From: Bacillota bacterium
Lineage (GTDB): Bacteria; Bacillota; Clostridia; Christensenellales; SZUA-584
Length of the DNA stretch: 64,000 nt
Reading direction: 5' to 3'
Assembly: GCA_023397655.1 (NCBI GenBank)
Contig: JAEWTW010000026.1
Span: forward strand, 124,001 to 188,000
The position numbers and the translations under genes were made by a program. A model generated the notes under the pieces. It was not told the DNA's origin, made no database searches, and saw nothing but the letters and a program-made list of their open reading frames with translations. Below, piece by piece: positions 41,934 through 50,463 of the stretch (its first letter is position 1; every line of letters begins with the position of its first letter).

Positions 41934-43919
41934 GTGCATAAAATAGGCGTATTTGTTTGTTGGTGCGGCAGCAACATCGCGGCCACGGTGGACGTGGCGG
42001 CGGTGGCCGAAGCGGCCCGGAAGGAACCGGGCGTGGCGTTCGCCGCCGATTATCAATATATGTGTTCCGACGGCGGCCAGACGTTGCTGAAGCAGGCCGT
42101 GGCCGAGCACGGACTGACAGGCATCGTGGTATGCGCCTGTTCGCCGCGCATGCACGAGAACACGTTCCGCAAGGCCGCGCAGGCGGCAGGGCTCAACCCC
42201 TACATGGTGGAGATCGCCAACATCCGCGAGCAATGCTCATGGATTCACAAGGATAAAACGGAAGGCACAGAGAAAGCCGTGGTGCTGATGCGCGCCGCCG
42301 TCGCCAAAGTGATATTGGGCACGCCGCTCACACCGCAGCAGAGTCCCGTCGCCAAGCGGGCGCTGGTCATCGGCGGCGGCATCGCGGGCATCCAGACGGC
42401 GCTGGACATCGCGGATGCCGGCTTCGACGTGGATATCGTGGAAAAGTCACCCACCATCGGCGGCAGGATGGCGCAGCTGGACAAAACCTTCCCCACGCTG
42501 GACTGCGCGGCGTGCATACTCACCCCCAAGATGGTGGACGCGGCCGCACACGAGCGCATCAACCTCCTCACCTACAGTGAGATTTCCGAGGTGCGCGGCT
42601 TCGTGGGCAGCTTTCAGGTGACGATACGCAAAAAGGCGCGCAGCGTGAAATCGGACCTATGCAGCGGCTGCGGCGTATGCACACAGAAATGCCCCTCCCG
42701 CAAGGCCAAGAGCGAGTTTAACATGGGTCTGAACAACCGCGGAGCCATATACATCCCGTTTGCGCAGGCCATTCCCAACGTGCCGGTGATCGACCGCGAT
42801 CAGTGCACTTACTTCAAAACGGGCAAATGCGGCCTGTGCGCCAAGACCTGTCCTGCGGGCTGCATCGACTTTGAACAGCAGGATGAGTTCGAAACGCGCG
42901 ACTACGGCGCGATCGTGATGGCGACCGGCTTTGACCTGATGAACTTGAAAGAGTTCGACGAGTTCGGCTACTCGCAGTCGCCCGATGTCATCACTTCGCT
43001 GGAGTTTGAGCGGCTGACCAACGCGGCGGGCCCCACGCAGGGCAAGCTGCTGCGCCCCTCCAATCACGAGAAGCCGGGGAGCATCGTGTTCATCCAGTGC
43101 GTGGGCTCGCGCGACACCTCCGGCTGCGGCAAGCCATATTGTTCGAAAATCTGCTGCATGTACACCGCCAAGCACGTGATACTGGTCAAGGACAAGTATC
43201 CGGATGTGGATGTGCATGTGTTCTATATCGACGTACGCACGCCCGGCAAGAACTTCGACGAGTTCTACCGGCGTGCGGCAGAAGAGATGGGCGTCAACTA
43301 CGTGAAAGGCATGGTCGGCAAGGTGGCACCCATGGGCAACCGCCTGATGGTGCAGGGCTCCGACCTGATCAATAACCGGCAGCTTCATATCGATGCGGAC
43401 ATGGTGGTGCTGGCGGCGGCGGTGGAGCCCGATCCTTCGGCCCGAAGCCTCGCCACGCTGCTCACAGCCAGCATCGATACGCACGGCTTCATGAACGAGG
43501 CGCACCCCAAGCTGCGGCCCGTGGAAAGCCCCACGGCGGGCGTTTACCTCTCCGGCATGTGCCAGGGGCCCAAAGATATCCCTGAAACGGTGGCGCAGGC
43601 CAGCGCTTGCGCGGCCAAGGTGATCGGCCTCTTAGCCAAGCCGCACCTGATGAGCAACCCCTGCATTGCCGGTTCTGACCCGCTGATGTGCAACGGGTGT
43701 TCCCAGTGCGAAAACGTGTGCCCCTACGGGGCGATCACATACGCCGAGCAGGAGGTTAACGATCACGGCAAGCGCGAGATGCGCCGCGTGGCGCAGGTGA
43801 ACAGCGCGGTCTGTCAGGGCTGCGGCGCATGCACGGTGGTGTGCCCCTCCGGCGCGATGGATCTCAAAGGCTTTACCAACAAACAGATCATGGCGGAGGT
43901 GGACGCGATATGTCGATAG
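41934..43919 (+). CDS. hdrA: Heterodisulfide reductase subunit A-like flavoprotein
   Basis: Starts with GTG; 661 residues. N-terminal CWCGSN near residue 10, FAD-binding VIGGGIAGIQTALDIA near 145, and four ferredoxin-like motifs: CSGCGVCTQKCPS (about 242), CGLCAKTCPAGC (about 298), CNGCSQCENVCP (about 585) and CQGCGACTVVCP (about 627). HdrA is the flavin that splits electron pairs in flavin-based bifurcation. Here it would take NADH electrons from FlxABCD and send them to ferredoxin and to HdrBC/FrdBA. No selenocysteine codon is seen. Its end overlaps flxD by ten bases. Confidence 0.93.
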   Translation: MHKIGVFVCWCGSNIAATVDVAAVAEAARKEPGVAFAADYQYMCSDGGQTLLKQAVAEHGLTGIVVCACSPRMHENTFRKAAQAAGLNPYMVEIANIREQCSWIHKDKTEGTEKAVVLMRAAVAKVILGTPLTPQQSPVAKRALVIGGGIAGIQTALDIADAGFDVDIVEKSPTIGGRMAQLDKTFPTLDCAACILTPKMVDAAAHERINLLTYSEISEVRGFVGSFQVTIRKKARSVKSDLCSGCGVCTQKCPSRKAKSEFNMGLNNRGAIYIPFAQAIPNVPVIDRDQCTYFKTGKCGLCAKTCPAGCIDFEQQDEFETRDYGAIVMATGFDLMNLKEFDEFGYSQSPDVITSLEFERLTNAAGPTQGKLLRPSNHEKPGSIVFIQCVGSRDTSGCGKPYCSKICCMYTAKHVILVKDKYPDVDVHVFYIDVRTPGKNFDEFYRRAAEEMGVNYVKGMVGKVAPMGNRLMVQGSDLINNRQLHIDADMVVLAAAVEPDPSARSLATLLTASIDTHGFMNEAHPKLRPVESPTAGVYLSGMCQGPKDIPETVAQASACAAKVIGLLAKPHLMSNPCIAGSDPLMCNGCSQCENVCPYGAITYAEQEVNDHGKREMRRVAQVNSAVCQGCGACTVVCPSGAMDLKGFTNKQIMAEVDAICR

Positions 43920-44359
43920 ACAACAGCGCACAGACCGAATACCGGCCGCTCATCGTGGCGTTCTGCTGCAACTGGTGCAGCTATGCGGGCGCAGACCTCG
44001 CAGGCACCAGCCGTCTCGCGTACCCCGCCGACGTCAAGGTCATCCGCGTGCCCTGCTCCTGCCGCGTGAACCCGATGTTCATACTCAGGGCATTCCAGCG
44101 CGGCGCGGACGGTGTGATCATCGCGGGCTGCCACCCGGGTGACTGTCATTACACCTCGGGCAACTACTACGCGCGGCGGCGCATGACGCTGCTGTTCAGC
44201 CTGCTGGACTTCATGGGCATCCAGCGCGAACGCACGCGCGTGGAGTGGATATCCGCCTCCGAGGGACAGAAGTTTTCCATGATGATGAACGAGTTTGCGA
44301 ACACCATCCGCGCGCTCGGCAAGAACAACCAGTTGAGGGACCTGCGATGCAAGCCATAA
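43910..44359 (+). CDS. flxD: FlxD/MvhD-like electron-transfer subunit
   Basis: The start at 43910 gives 149 residues. It belongs to the MvhD/FlpD family: AFCCNWCSYAGAD, RVPCSCRVNP, IIAGCHPGDCHY and GNYYARRR with conserved Cys binding a [2Fe-2S] cluster. In methanogens MvhD links hydrogenase to HdrA; in bacterial Flx-Hdr systems FlxD does so from the NADH-oxidising part. Tight overlaps with hdrA (10 bases) and flxC (13 bases) imply equimolar, coupled production. Confidence 0.9.
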   Translation: MSIDNSAQTEYRPLIVAFCCNWCSYAGADLAGTSRLAYPADVKVIRVPCSCRVNPMFILRAFQRGADGVIIAGCHPGDCHYTSGNYYARRRMTLLFSLLDFMGIQRERTRVEWISASEGQKFSMMMNEFANTIRALGKNNQLRDLRCKP

Positions 44360-45384
44360 ACGAAACAATCAAAGAGACGGCCCGCCGTCTGCTGGCGGAC
44401 AAAACCGCCGTACGCGTCGTCGGGTGGACGCAGGGTGAATTCCTGTATGACCCCACTCCGGCGGTATTCGACTCGGCGGAGTCGCTGGAAAGTCTGGTGT
44501 ACAACGACTTCTGCGGCGCAAACCTCAGCAAATACCTGATGCGCGTAGAGAAGAGCCTCCGCTGGTTCGAATCCGCTTCAATGCGCAATTTGGTGGGCGA
44601 AACGGCAAAGCCGGGCAAAATCGCCGTGCTGCTAAAGCCCTGTGATACCTATAGCTTCAATCAGCTGCTTCGGGAGCACCGGGCGGAACGGGATCACGTC
44701 TACGTGGTCGGCATCCCCTGCCCCGGCATGCTGGATATCGAAAAGCTGCGCGCACTGAAGATCAGGGGTATCCGCAGCGTAAAACGGGAAGTCGACACCC
44801 TTACACTTGAGACGGCTTATGGCGAAAAGAGCTGCCTCCTCGCCGATGCGTTACTGGATAAATGCCTCGGCTGCAAGGGTAAAACGCATGCCGTCGCGGA
44901 CGAGGTGATCGAATCGGACTGGGCGGAGGAATCCGCCGAAACTGCCCGCTTCGTGCAAGTGGCCGAACTGGAGACCATGCCCGCAGACGAACGATTCGCG
45001 TTCTGGCGCAGCGAGCTGTCCAAGTGCATCCGCTGCAACGCGTGCCGCAACGCCTGCCCGGCCTGCACCTGCGTGCAGTGCGTATTCGACAACCCACAGT
45101 CCGGCGTGGCATCCAAGGCGAACAGCGACCCGGCTGAAGAGAACCTGTTTCATATCACCCGCGCGTTCCACGTAGCGGGGCGCTGCACCGACTGCGGCGA
45201 ATGCTCGCGCGTATGCCCGCAGCGCATACCGTTGCACCTGCTGAACCGCAAGATGATCAAGGATATCAACGAGCTGTACGGCGACTATCAGGCGGGAGCG
45301 GATACCGAATCCCGCAGCCCGCTCACCGACTATACGCAGGGCGACGCGGAGCCGGGCATCGTCCGGGAAAGGAGCGGCCAATGA
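44347..45384 (+). CDS. flxC: FlxC-like iron-sulfur subunit (4Fe-4S dicluster)
   Basis: The start at 44347 gives 345 residues. An N-terminal domain resembles coenzyme F420 hydrogenase/formate dehydrogenase beta-type proteins (KPCDTYSFNQLL, YVVGIPCPGM, CLGCKG near 172). Two clusters follow: CIRCNACRNACPACTC (about 227) and CTDCGECSRVCP (about 279). It probably relays electrons between the FAD/NAD subunit and FlxD. FlxB and FlxC labels are assigned by order and could be swapped. Confidence 0.8.
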   Translation: MQAINETIKETARRLLADKTAVRVVGWTQGEFLYDPTPAVFDSAESLESLVYNDFCGANLSKYLMRVEKSLRWFESASMRNLVGETAKPGKIAVLLKPCDTYSFNQLLREHRAERDHVYVVGIPCPGMLDIEKLRALKIRGIRSVKREVDTLTLETAYGEKSCLLADALLDKCLGCKGKTHAVADEVIESDWAEESAETARFVQVAELETMPADERFAFWRSELSKCIRCNACRNACPACTCVQCVFDNPQSGVASKANSDPAEENLFHITRAFHVAGRCTDCGECSRVCPQRIPLHLLNRKMIKDINELYGDYQAGADTESRSPLTDYTQGDAEPGIVRERSGQ

Positions 45385-46421
45385 GCTTTCGTCAGATTCC
45401 CGCCAGCCTTTTGTCGAAGCTTTACGCAAAGATAGCGGAAAACGCGGCGCTTTACCTGCCGCTGGACAAAGCCGGAACGGTGCAGTTCGACCGCTGGGAC
45501 GGTCAGGCCGCCGCCGACCTTAACTGCCTGCTGACCGCGCTGCCGCCCAAGGGGCTGTTCTTTCCGCAAAGCGAAACGCTTTCGGCTTACAGAACCAGCG
45601 GCAAAACCATCGAGATCTTGGACGTACATTCTGAAAATGAACCGTTCGTGCTGTTCGGCGTGCGCGCCTGCGACGCCGCCAGCATTGAGATACTGGACAG
45701 GGTTTTCCTGAGCGAACCGGCAGACAGCTTCTACCAGAGCCGCCGCGAAAACGGCGTCATTGTCTCCCTCGCGTGCGGCGAGCCGGAGGAAAGCTGCATG
45801 TGCGCCGCTTTTGGCGTCAAGGCCTCAGCACCTGCGGGTGACGTAGCCGCGTGGCTCATCGACGATACGCTGTACTGGGAGAGCCTCACTGAAAAGGGCG
45901 ACACGCTGACTCAATCGCTGTCCGAACTGCTCGTGGAAGCGCCGGACGCGGAAGCGGCGGTGGAAGCGCGGCAGCAGGCGACCGATGCGCTCATCGCGCA
46001 GCTGCCTCTCTCGGGTGTACAGCCGCAAAGCACGGCGGGCGCATTGAGGGACATATTCGATTCCCCCGAATGGGCTAAGCTGTCGTCAGCCTGCCTCGGG
46101 TGCGGCTCCTGCACATTTGTGTGCCCCACCTGCCACTGCTACGACATACGCGACTACGATACAGGCCACGACGTGCGCCGTTTCCGCTGCTGGGACTCGT
46201 GCATGTATTCCGACTTCACGCTGATGGCGCACGGCAACCCGCGCACCAGCCAGATCGAACGGTTCCGCCAGCGGTTCATGCACAAGCTGGTATACTATCC
46301 GGCCAACAACGATGGGCTATATGCCTGTGTGGGCTGCGGGCGCTGCATCGGCAAATGCCCCGTGTCCATGAACATCGCGAAGGTGATCCGAACGCTGGAG
46401 GTGAACGCAAATGAACGATAG
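45381..46421 (+). CDS. flxB: FlxB-like iron-sulfur subunit (AsrA/hydrogenase-beta-like)
   Basis: ATGA overlap with flxC; 346 residues. FGVRACDAASIEILD near residue 90 and the paired clusters CLGCGSCTFVCPTC (about 237) and CVGCGRCIGKCP (about 315) match the beta subunits of anaerobic sulfite reductase and NADP-linked hydrogenases. It would accept electrons from the FlxA flavin. GGAG lies before the start. No sulfite reductase catalytic subunit is encoded nearby, which argues against an asr operon. Confidence 0.82.
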   Translation: MSFRQIPASLLSKLYAKIAENAALYLPLDKAGTVQFDRWDGQAAADLNCLLTALPPKGLFFPQSETLSAYRTSGKTIEILDVHSENEPFVLFGVRACDAASIEILDRVFLSEPADSFYQSRRENGVIVSLACGEPEESCMCAAFGVKASAPAGDVAAWLIDDTLYWESLTEKGDTLTQSLSELLVEAPDAEAAVEARQQATDALIAQLPLSGVQPQSTAGALRDIFDSPEWAKLSSACLGCGSCTFVCPTCHCYDIRDYDTGHDVRRFRCWDSCMYSDFTLMAHGNPRTSQIERFRQRFMHKLVYYPANNDGLYACVGCGRCIGKCPVSMNIAKVIRTLEVNANER

Positions 46422-47247
46422 CAAAAGGGATATGCTGATCCCCGTGATCGGCGAGGTGACGGACATCCGTGTGGACACGCCGGACGTCAAGACCTTTCGC
46501 GTGGTGTCGCCGGAGGGCGGTGTGAACTTCAAGCACATGCCCGGCCAGTGCGCCATGCTCTCAATACCCGGCGTGGGCGAGGCGATGTTTTCTATCACCT
46601 CCTCACCCACCGAAACGCGGTTCCTAGAATTTAGCATCAAGAAGTGCGGCTGCCTCACCGACTGGCTGCACCGCATGGAGCCTGGCCAGCAGATTACGAT
46701 ACGCGGGCCGTACGGCAACGGATTTCCTGTAGAGACAGAGCTTATGGGCAAGGACCTGCTGTTCATCGCGGGCGGCATCGGCCTCGCGCCGCTGCGCTCG
46801 GTGATCAACTACGTGCTGGACAACCGAAGCGATTACGGGCGCGTGGACATCGTGTACGGCGCGCGCAGCATGGAAGATTTAGTAGACATCGAAGAGATCA
46901 GGAACGTGTGGAGCAAGGCGAAGAACACCGGCGCATACCTCACCATCGACCGGCCTCAGGAGAGCTGGCGCGGCCATGTGGGCTTCGTACCGGACTATGT
47001 AAAGGAATTGAAATTCTCCACCGACAAGACTGTGCTGGTGTGCGGCCCACCCATCATGATCAAATTCGTGCTGAAGGCGCTGGAAGCGCTGGGGTTTGAT
47101 AAGACGCAGGTGTACACCACGATGGAGCTGCGCATGAAATGCGGCGTGGGTAAGTGCGGACGCTGTAACATCGGCTCCAAATACGTCTGCAAGGACGGCC
47201 CGGTGTTCCGTTGCGACGAGCTGGACGAACTGCCGGGCGAATATTAG
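46411..47247 (+). CDS. flxA: FlxA-like FAD/NAD(P)H-binding subunit
   Basis: A 278-residue member of the ferredoxin-NADP reductase superfamily (AsrB/PyrK-like). FAD motif FSITSSP near 70, NAD motif AGGIGLAPLRSVI near 120, VCGPPIMI, and a C-terminal [2Fe-2S] site CGVGKCGRC plus a later Cys (about 244-262). It is the expected NADH entry point of the Flx-Hdr complex. Overlaps flxB by 11 bases and precedes frdB by 22 bp. Confidence 0.9.
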   Translation: MNDSKRDMLIPVIGEVTDIRVDTPDVKTFRVVSPEGGVNFKHMPGQCAMLSIPGVGEAMFSITSSPTETRFLEFSIKKCGCLTDWLHRMEPGQQITIRGPYGNGFPVETELMGKDLLFIAGGIGLAPLRSVINYVLDNRSDYGRVDIVYGARSMEDLVDIEEIRNVWSKAKNTGAYLTIDRPQESWRGHVGFVPDYVKELKFSTDKTVLVCGPPIMIKFVLKALEALGFDKTQVYTTMELRMKCGVGKCGRCNIGSKYVCKDGPVFRCDELDELPGEY

Positions 47248-47269
47248 GCAAAGCGAGGGTATAAGTGTC

Positions 47270-47944
47270 ATGGAACAAATGGTTAATATATTTCTGTTCG
47301 GAAAACGCTATTCCGTCCCCGAAGAGCTCACCATCATGGGCGCGATGGAATACGCCGGATACCAGCTGGTGCGCGGCTGCGGTTGCCGGAACGGCTTCTG
47401 CGGCGCCTGCTCCACCATCTACCGCATCAAGGACGACCGCGAGCTGCATGCCTGCCTCGCCTGCCAGACCAAGGTGGAGAACAACATGTATATCGCCACG
47501 CTGCCGTACTTTCCGCTGGTGAAAGAGGTTTACGATATTCAGCAAGTCTCGCCCAACGAGCAGATCATGATGCAGCTCTATCCGGAAATCTACAGCTGCA
47601 TCGGCTGCAACGCCTGCACCAAAACCTGCCCGCAGGAGCTGAACGTAATGCAGTACATCGCTTACGCGCAGCGCGCGGAATATGAGAAGTGCGCAGAGGC
47701 ATCGTTTGACTGCGTGATGTGTGGCATATGCTCCTCCCGCTGCCCCGCGAAGATATCGCATCCGCAGGTGGCACTGCTGGCGCGCCGGCTGACGGGCAAA
47801 TATATCATTCCTCCCGCAGAGCATCTATCCCAGCGCGTGCAGGAAATTGAAGAGGGAGCTTTTGCCCAGCTGGTGGAAGACCTGATGCAAAAGCCGCTGG
47901 ATGAGCTCAAGGAACTCTACAACCACAGGGAAATCGAAAAATAA
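47270..47944 (+). CDS. frdB: Fumarate reductase iron-sulfur subunit, soluble type
   Basis: A 224-residue FrdB-like protein, close to the usual 230-240. N-terminal [2Fe-2S] ligands CGCRNGFCGAC with HACLAC downstream (residues 36-65), then CIGCNACTKTCP (about 109) and CVMCGICSSRCP (about 147). The last motif has four Cys, so a [4Fe-4S] rather than the usual [3Fe-4S] cluster is possible. It has no membrane segment and no cytochrome b partner is encoded. TfrB of methanogens is this protein plus an HdrB-like part; here HdrB is separate in the same operon. Confidence 0.87.
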   Translation: MEQMVNIFLFGKRYSVPEELTIMGAMEYAGYQLVRGCGCRNGFCGACSTIYRIKDDRELHACLACQTKVENNMYIATLPYFPLVKEVYDIQQVSPNEQIMMQLYPEIYSCIGCNACTKTCPQELNVMQYIAYAQRAEYEKCAEASFDCVMCGICSSRCPAKISHPQVALLARRLTGKYIIPPAEHLSQRVQEIEEGAFAQLVEDLMQKPLDELKELYNHREIEK

Positions 47945-47956
47945 GGGGAGACCGCC

Positions 47957-49570
47957 ATGTATACACCTGAGATGCTCGAATCAATCAAACACGTGGAAGC
48001 CACACGATCCAGCCGTATCGGCGTGGAGCCCCGACGCATGACTGCAGACGAAAAGACCGCGCTGCTGGGTCAATTCCATCCCGATTATAAAACCGAAGGT
48101 TTTGCGACGCTGTCCATGGGCCCCAATAAGGGCGACCGCGTGCCGGTAGAGTTAGCCGCGCTGCTGCAGGCACACAGCCCCATCGAGGGCATGCAGCTGG
48201 ATCTGGAACATCCGGATTATGAAACCGACGTACTGATCATCGGCGGCGGCGGCGCGGGCGCATCGGCGGCCATTGAGGCGCACGAGAGCGGCGCGAACGT
48301 GATGATCGTCACCAAGCTGCGCATGGGCGACGCCAACACCATGATGGCGGAAGGCGGCATCCAAGCTGCGGATAAATCGAACGACTCCCCCGCCGTCCAC
48401 TATCTGGACGCGCTGGGCGGCGGCCATTACGCCAACAGGCCGGAGCTGTTGAAGAAGCTGGTCATGGAAGGCCCGTCGGCCATCAAATGGCTCAACGAGC
48501 TGGGCGTGCTGTTCGACAAATCGCAGGACGGCACGATGATCACCGGCCATGGCGGCGGCACCTCGCGCAAACGGATGCACTGCGCAGCGGACTACTCGGG
48601 CGCGGAGATCATGCGCGTGCTGCGCGACGAAGTGACCAACCGGGGCATCACCGTGGTGGACTTCACCGCGGCCATAGAGCTCATCACCGACGAAGCGGGA
48701 CGCGCTGCCGGTGCAGTGCTCAAGAATATGGAGACGGGCGAGATACTCATCGCACGGGCCAAGACGGTGGTCATCGCCACCGGCGGTGCGGGGCGTCTGC
48801 ATTATCAGGGCTTCCCCACCTCCAACCATTACGGCGCGACGGCGGACGGCCTTGTGCTGGCCTATCGTGCAGGCGCTAAGTTGCTCTATGCGGATACGCT
48901 GCAGTACCACCCCACCGGCGCGGCGTTTCCGTCCCAGATATTCGGCGCGCTGGTGACCGAGAAGGTGCGCGGCCTCGGCGCAATGCTGATCAATCGACAG
49001 GGTGAAGCCTTCATGCACCCGCTGGAAACGCGCGACGTCTCCGCCGCCTCCATCATCCGTGAATGCAAGGAGCGCGGCAACGGCATCAGCACCGGCGAGG
49101 GCGATGGTGTCTGGCTGGATACTCCGCTGATCGAGCTGCTGCACGGTGAGGGTACGATCCAAAAGCACATCCCCGGCATGCTGCGCATGTTCGGCAAATA
49201 TGGTATCGACATCCGCAAGGTGCCCATACTCGTATACCCCACGCTGCACTACCAGAACGGCGGCATTGAGATCAGCGCTGACGGACAGAGCGGCGTGGAA
49301 AACCTGTACATCGCGGGCGAGGCTGTGGGCGGCATCCACGGGCGCAACCGCCTGATGGGCAACTCGCTGCTGGATATCATCGTGTTTGGGCGCAACGCGG
49401 GCCAGCAGGCTGCCTCCAGAAGCAATACTATAACAACTGGCAAGCCGACGCTGACGCATATGGACAGATTCGCACAGGAGCTTGCTGACGCAGGAATTAA
49501 GACAGAGACGGTATCACCGCAGCTGCTGCCCCGCTATACGCATGAAAGGGTCAAAGCCGCGGCAATATAA
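47957..49570 (+). CDS. frdA: Fumarate reductase flavoprotein subunit, soluble type
   Basis: A 537-residue FAD protein with a roughly 80-residue N-terminal extension before the FAD motif VLIIGGGGAGASAA (about 94). Active-site residues match FrdA: HPTG, Arg in TEKVRGLG, His in PTLHYQNGG and Arg in GRNRLMGNSL. The position of the covalent-FAD His (SHTVAAEGG in E. coli) is Asn127 (ANTMMAEGG), so FAD should be bound noncovalently, as in enzymes poised for fumarate reduction. No signal peptide or membrane anchor. L-aspartate oxidase is the nearest alternative but does not fit the frdB linkage. Confidence 0.88.
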   Translation: MYTPEMLESIKHVEATRSSRIGVEPRRMTADEKTALLGQFHPDYKTEGFATLSMGPNKGDRVPVELAALLQAHSPIEGMQLDLEHPDYETDVLIIGGGGAGASAAIEAHESGANVMIVTKLRMGDANTMMAEGGIQAADKSNDSPAVHYLDALGGGHYANRPELLKKLVMEGPSAIKWLNELGVLFDKSQDGTMITGHGGGTSRKRMHCAADYSGAEIMRVLRDEVTNRGITVVDFTAAIELITDEAGRAAGAVLKNMETGEILIARAKTVVIATGGAGRLHYQGFPTSNHYGATADGLVLAYRAGAKLLYADTLQYHPTGAAFPSQIFGALVTEKVRGLGAMLINRQGEAFMHPLETRDVSAASIIRECKERGNGISTGEGDGVWLDTPLIELLHGEGTIQKHIPGMLRMFGKYGIDIRKVPILVYPTLHYQNGGIEISADGQSGVENLYIAGEAVGGIHGRNRLMGNSLLDIIVFGRNAGQQAASRSNTITTGKPTLTHMDRFAQELADAGIKTETVSPQLLPRYTHERVKAAAI

Positions 49571-49655
49571 CGAAAAAATCTCCCGCTTATATTTGAAATA
49601 CGATTTGAGGCAGCCAAATAACCGGCGTCTCAATGACTACCCAACATTTTTATCT

Positions 49656-49683
49656 GACCATGCTTTGGCGTGGTCCTTTTTTT
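49656..49683 (+). terminator. Rho-independent terminator of the cat1-frdA operon
   Basis: GACCATGC and GCGTGGTC pair over eight positions (one G-T wobble) with loop TTTG, followed by C and seven T. It lies 86 bp past the frdA stop and just before the rex promoter. Confidence 0.85.
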
Positions 49684-49718
49684 GCCGGTTGTGCATTTAC
49701 ACCGTTTTTCTGGGACAG

Positions 49719-49747
49719 TTGACACAGTCATATATCCAACCTATAAT
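49719..49747 (+). promoter_or_regulatory. Consensus sigma-A promoter of rex
   Basis: TTGACA (49719-49724), 17-bp spacer and TATAAT (49742-49747) match the consensus perfectly. The ATCGATAT palindrome begins at the last bases of the -10, so the bound regulator would block initiation. Confidence 0.8.
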
Positions 49748-49767
49748 ATCGATATCACAATATCGAT
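49748..49767. promoter_or_regulatory. 20-bp palindrome ATCGATAT-CACA-ATATCGAT, site 1
   Basis: A perfect 8-4-8 inverted repeat covering the transcription start region of rex. The same arms with different spacers recur at 51435-51454 and 51768-51787. Proposed operator of the Rex proteins encoded beside them. Confidence 0.65.
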
Positions 49768-49783
49768 TCGAGGAGGCGTCGAA

Positions 49784-50443
49784 TTGGCGGATCAAAATTC
49801 AAAGCCGGTCAGCCTGTCCAGGCAGGCATTTCTGCGGATGCCCTACTATCTGCAATATCTGAATCAGCTGAAGCTGGAAGGCGGCAGTCTCGTGGCTGCG
49901 CCCGCTGTGGCTGAAGCGCTCCGCCTCAATGAGGTGCAGGTCCGCAAGGATTTCGCGTCCGTCAGTTCCACCAAAGGCCAGCCTAAAAAGGGGTTTCCGA
50001 TTGACGGGCTGATTTCGGATATGGAGCGCTGTTTGGGATACCATAATGTGGACCAGGCGGCGCTGGTGGGCGTGGGTTCGCTGGGGCAGGCTTTGATGTC
50101 CTACAAGGGCTTTACGCAATATGGCCTTGACATCGTGTTGGCGTTCGACAACAACGAAGCGCTGGTGGGGCAGCGGATTTGCGGTAAATATGTGCTGTCC
50201 TCCAACCGCATCAGCGACATGTGCCGCCGGATGCAGATTCACATCGGGATCATATCGGTGCCGGACACGCAGGCGCAGATCGTCTGCGACCAGCTGGTTG
50301 CGGGCGGCGTGCTCGCCATATGGAACTTCGCCCCCGTTCATCTGTCCGCGCCGTCCCACATACTGGTGCAGAACGAGAATTTGGCTGCGTCGCTGGCGCT
50401 GGTGGCCAAACAGCTGAAATCGCAGCTGGAACCGATAGTATAA
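49784..50443 (+). CDS. rex: Rex-family redox-sensing repressor (first copy)
   Basis: The start is TTG at 49784, seven bases after GAGGAGG, giving 219 residues; an upstream ATG frame lies in the promoter. N-terminal winged helix: VAEALRLNEVQVRKDF. The Rossmann domain has GVGSLGQAL near 94, and IISVPDTQAQ and WNFAPVHL are Rex signatures for NAD(H) binding. The wing reads SSTKGQPKKGFP instead of the usual FGEFGKRGVGY, so DNA specificity may differ, consistent with the unusual palindrome in its promoter. It is expected to respond to the NADH/NAD+ ratio. Confidence 0.92.
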   Translation: MADQNSKPVSLSRQAFLRMPYYLQYLNQLKLEGGSLVAAPAVAEALRLNEVQVRKDFASVSSTKGQPKKGFPIDGLISDMERCLGYHNVDQAALVGVGSLGQALMSYKGFTQYGLDIVLAFDNNEALVGQRICGKYVLSSNRISDMCRRMQIHIGIISVPDTQAQIVCDQLVAGGVLAIWNFAPVHLSAPSHILVQNENLAASLALVAKQLKSQLEPIV

Positions 50444-50463
50444 ACGCGTGAAAGGATGACATC

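Noticed and set aside
41934..43919. Selenocysteine in HdrA or neighbouring redox proteins
   Set aside because: The frames are uninterrupted and expected Cys positions are encoded as Cys; no in-frame TGA was needed.
45381..47247. Anaerobic sulfite reductase (asrAB) interpretation of flxB-flxA
   Set aside because: No asrC or siroheme protein gene is present, and the genes are embedded between hdrA/flxD and frdBA.
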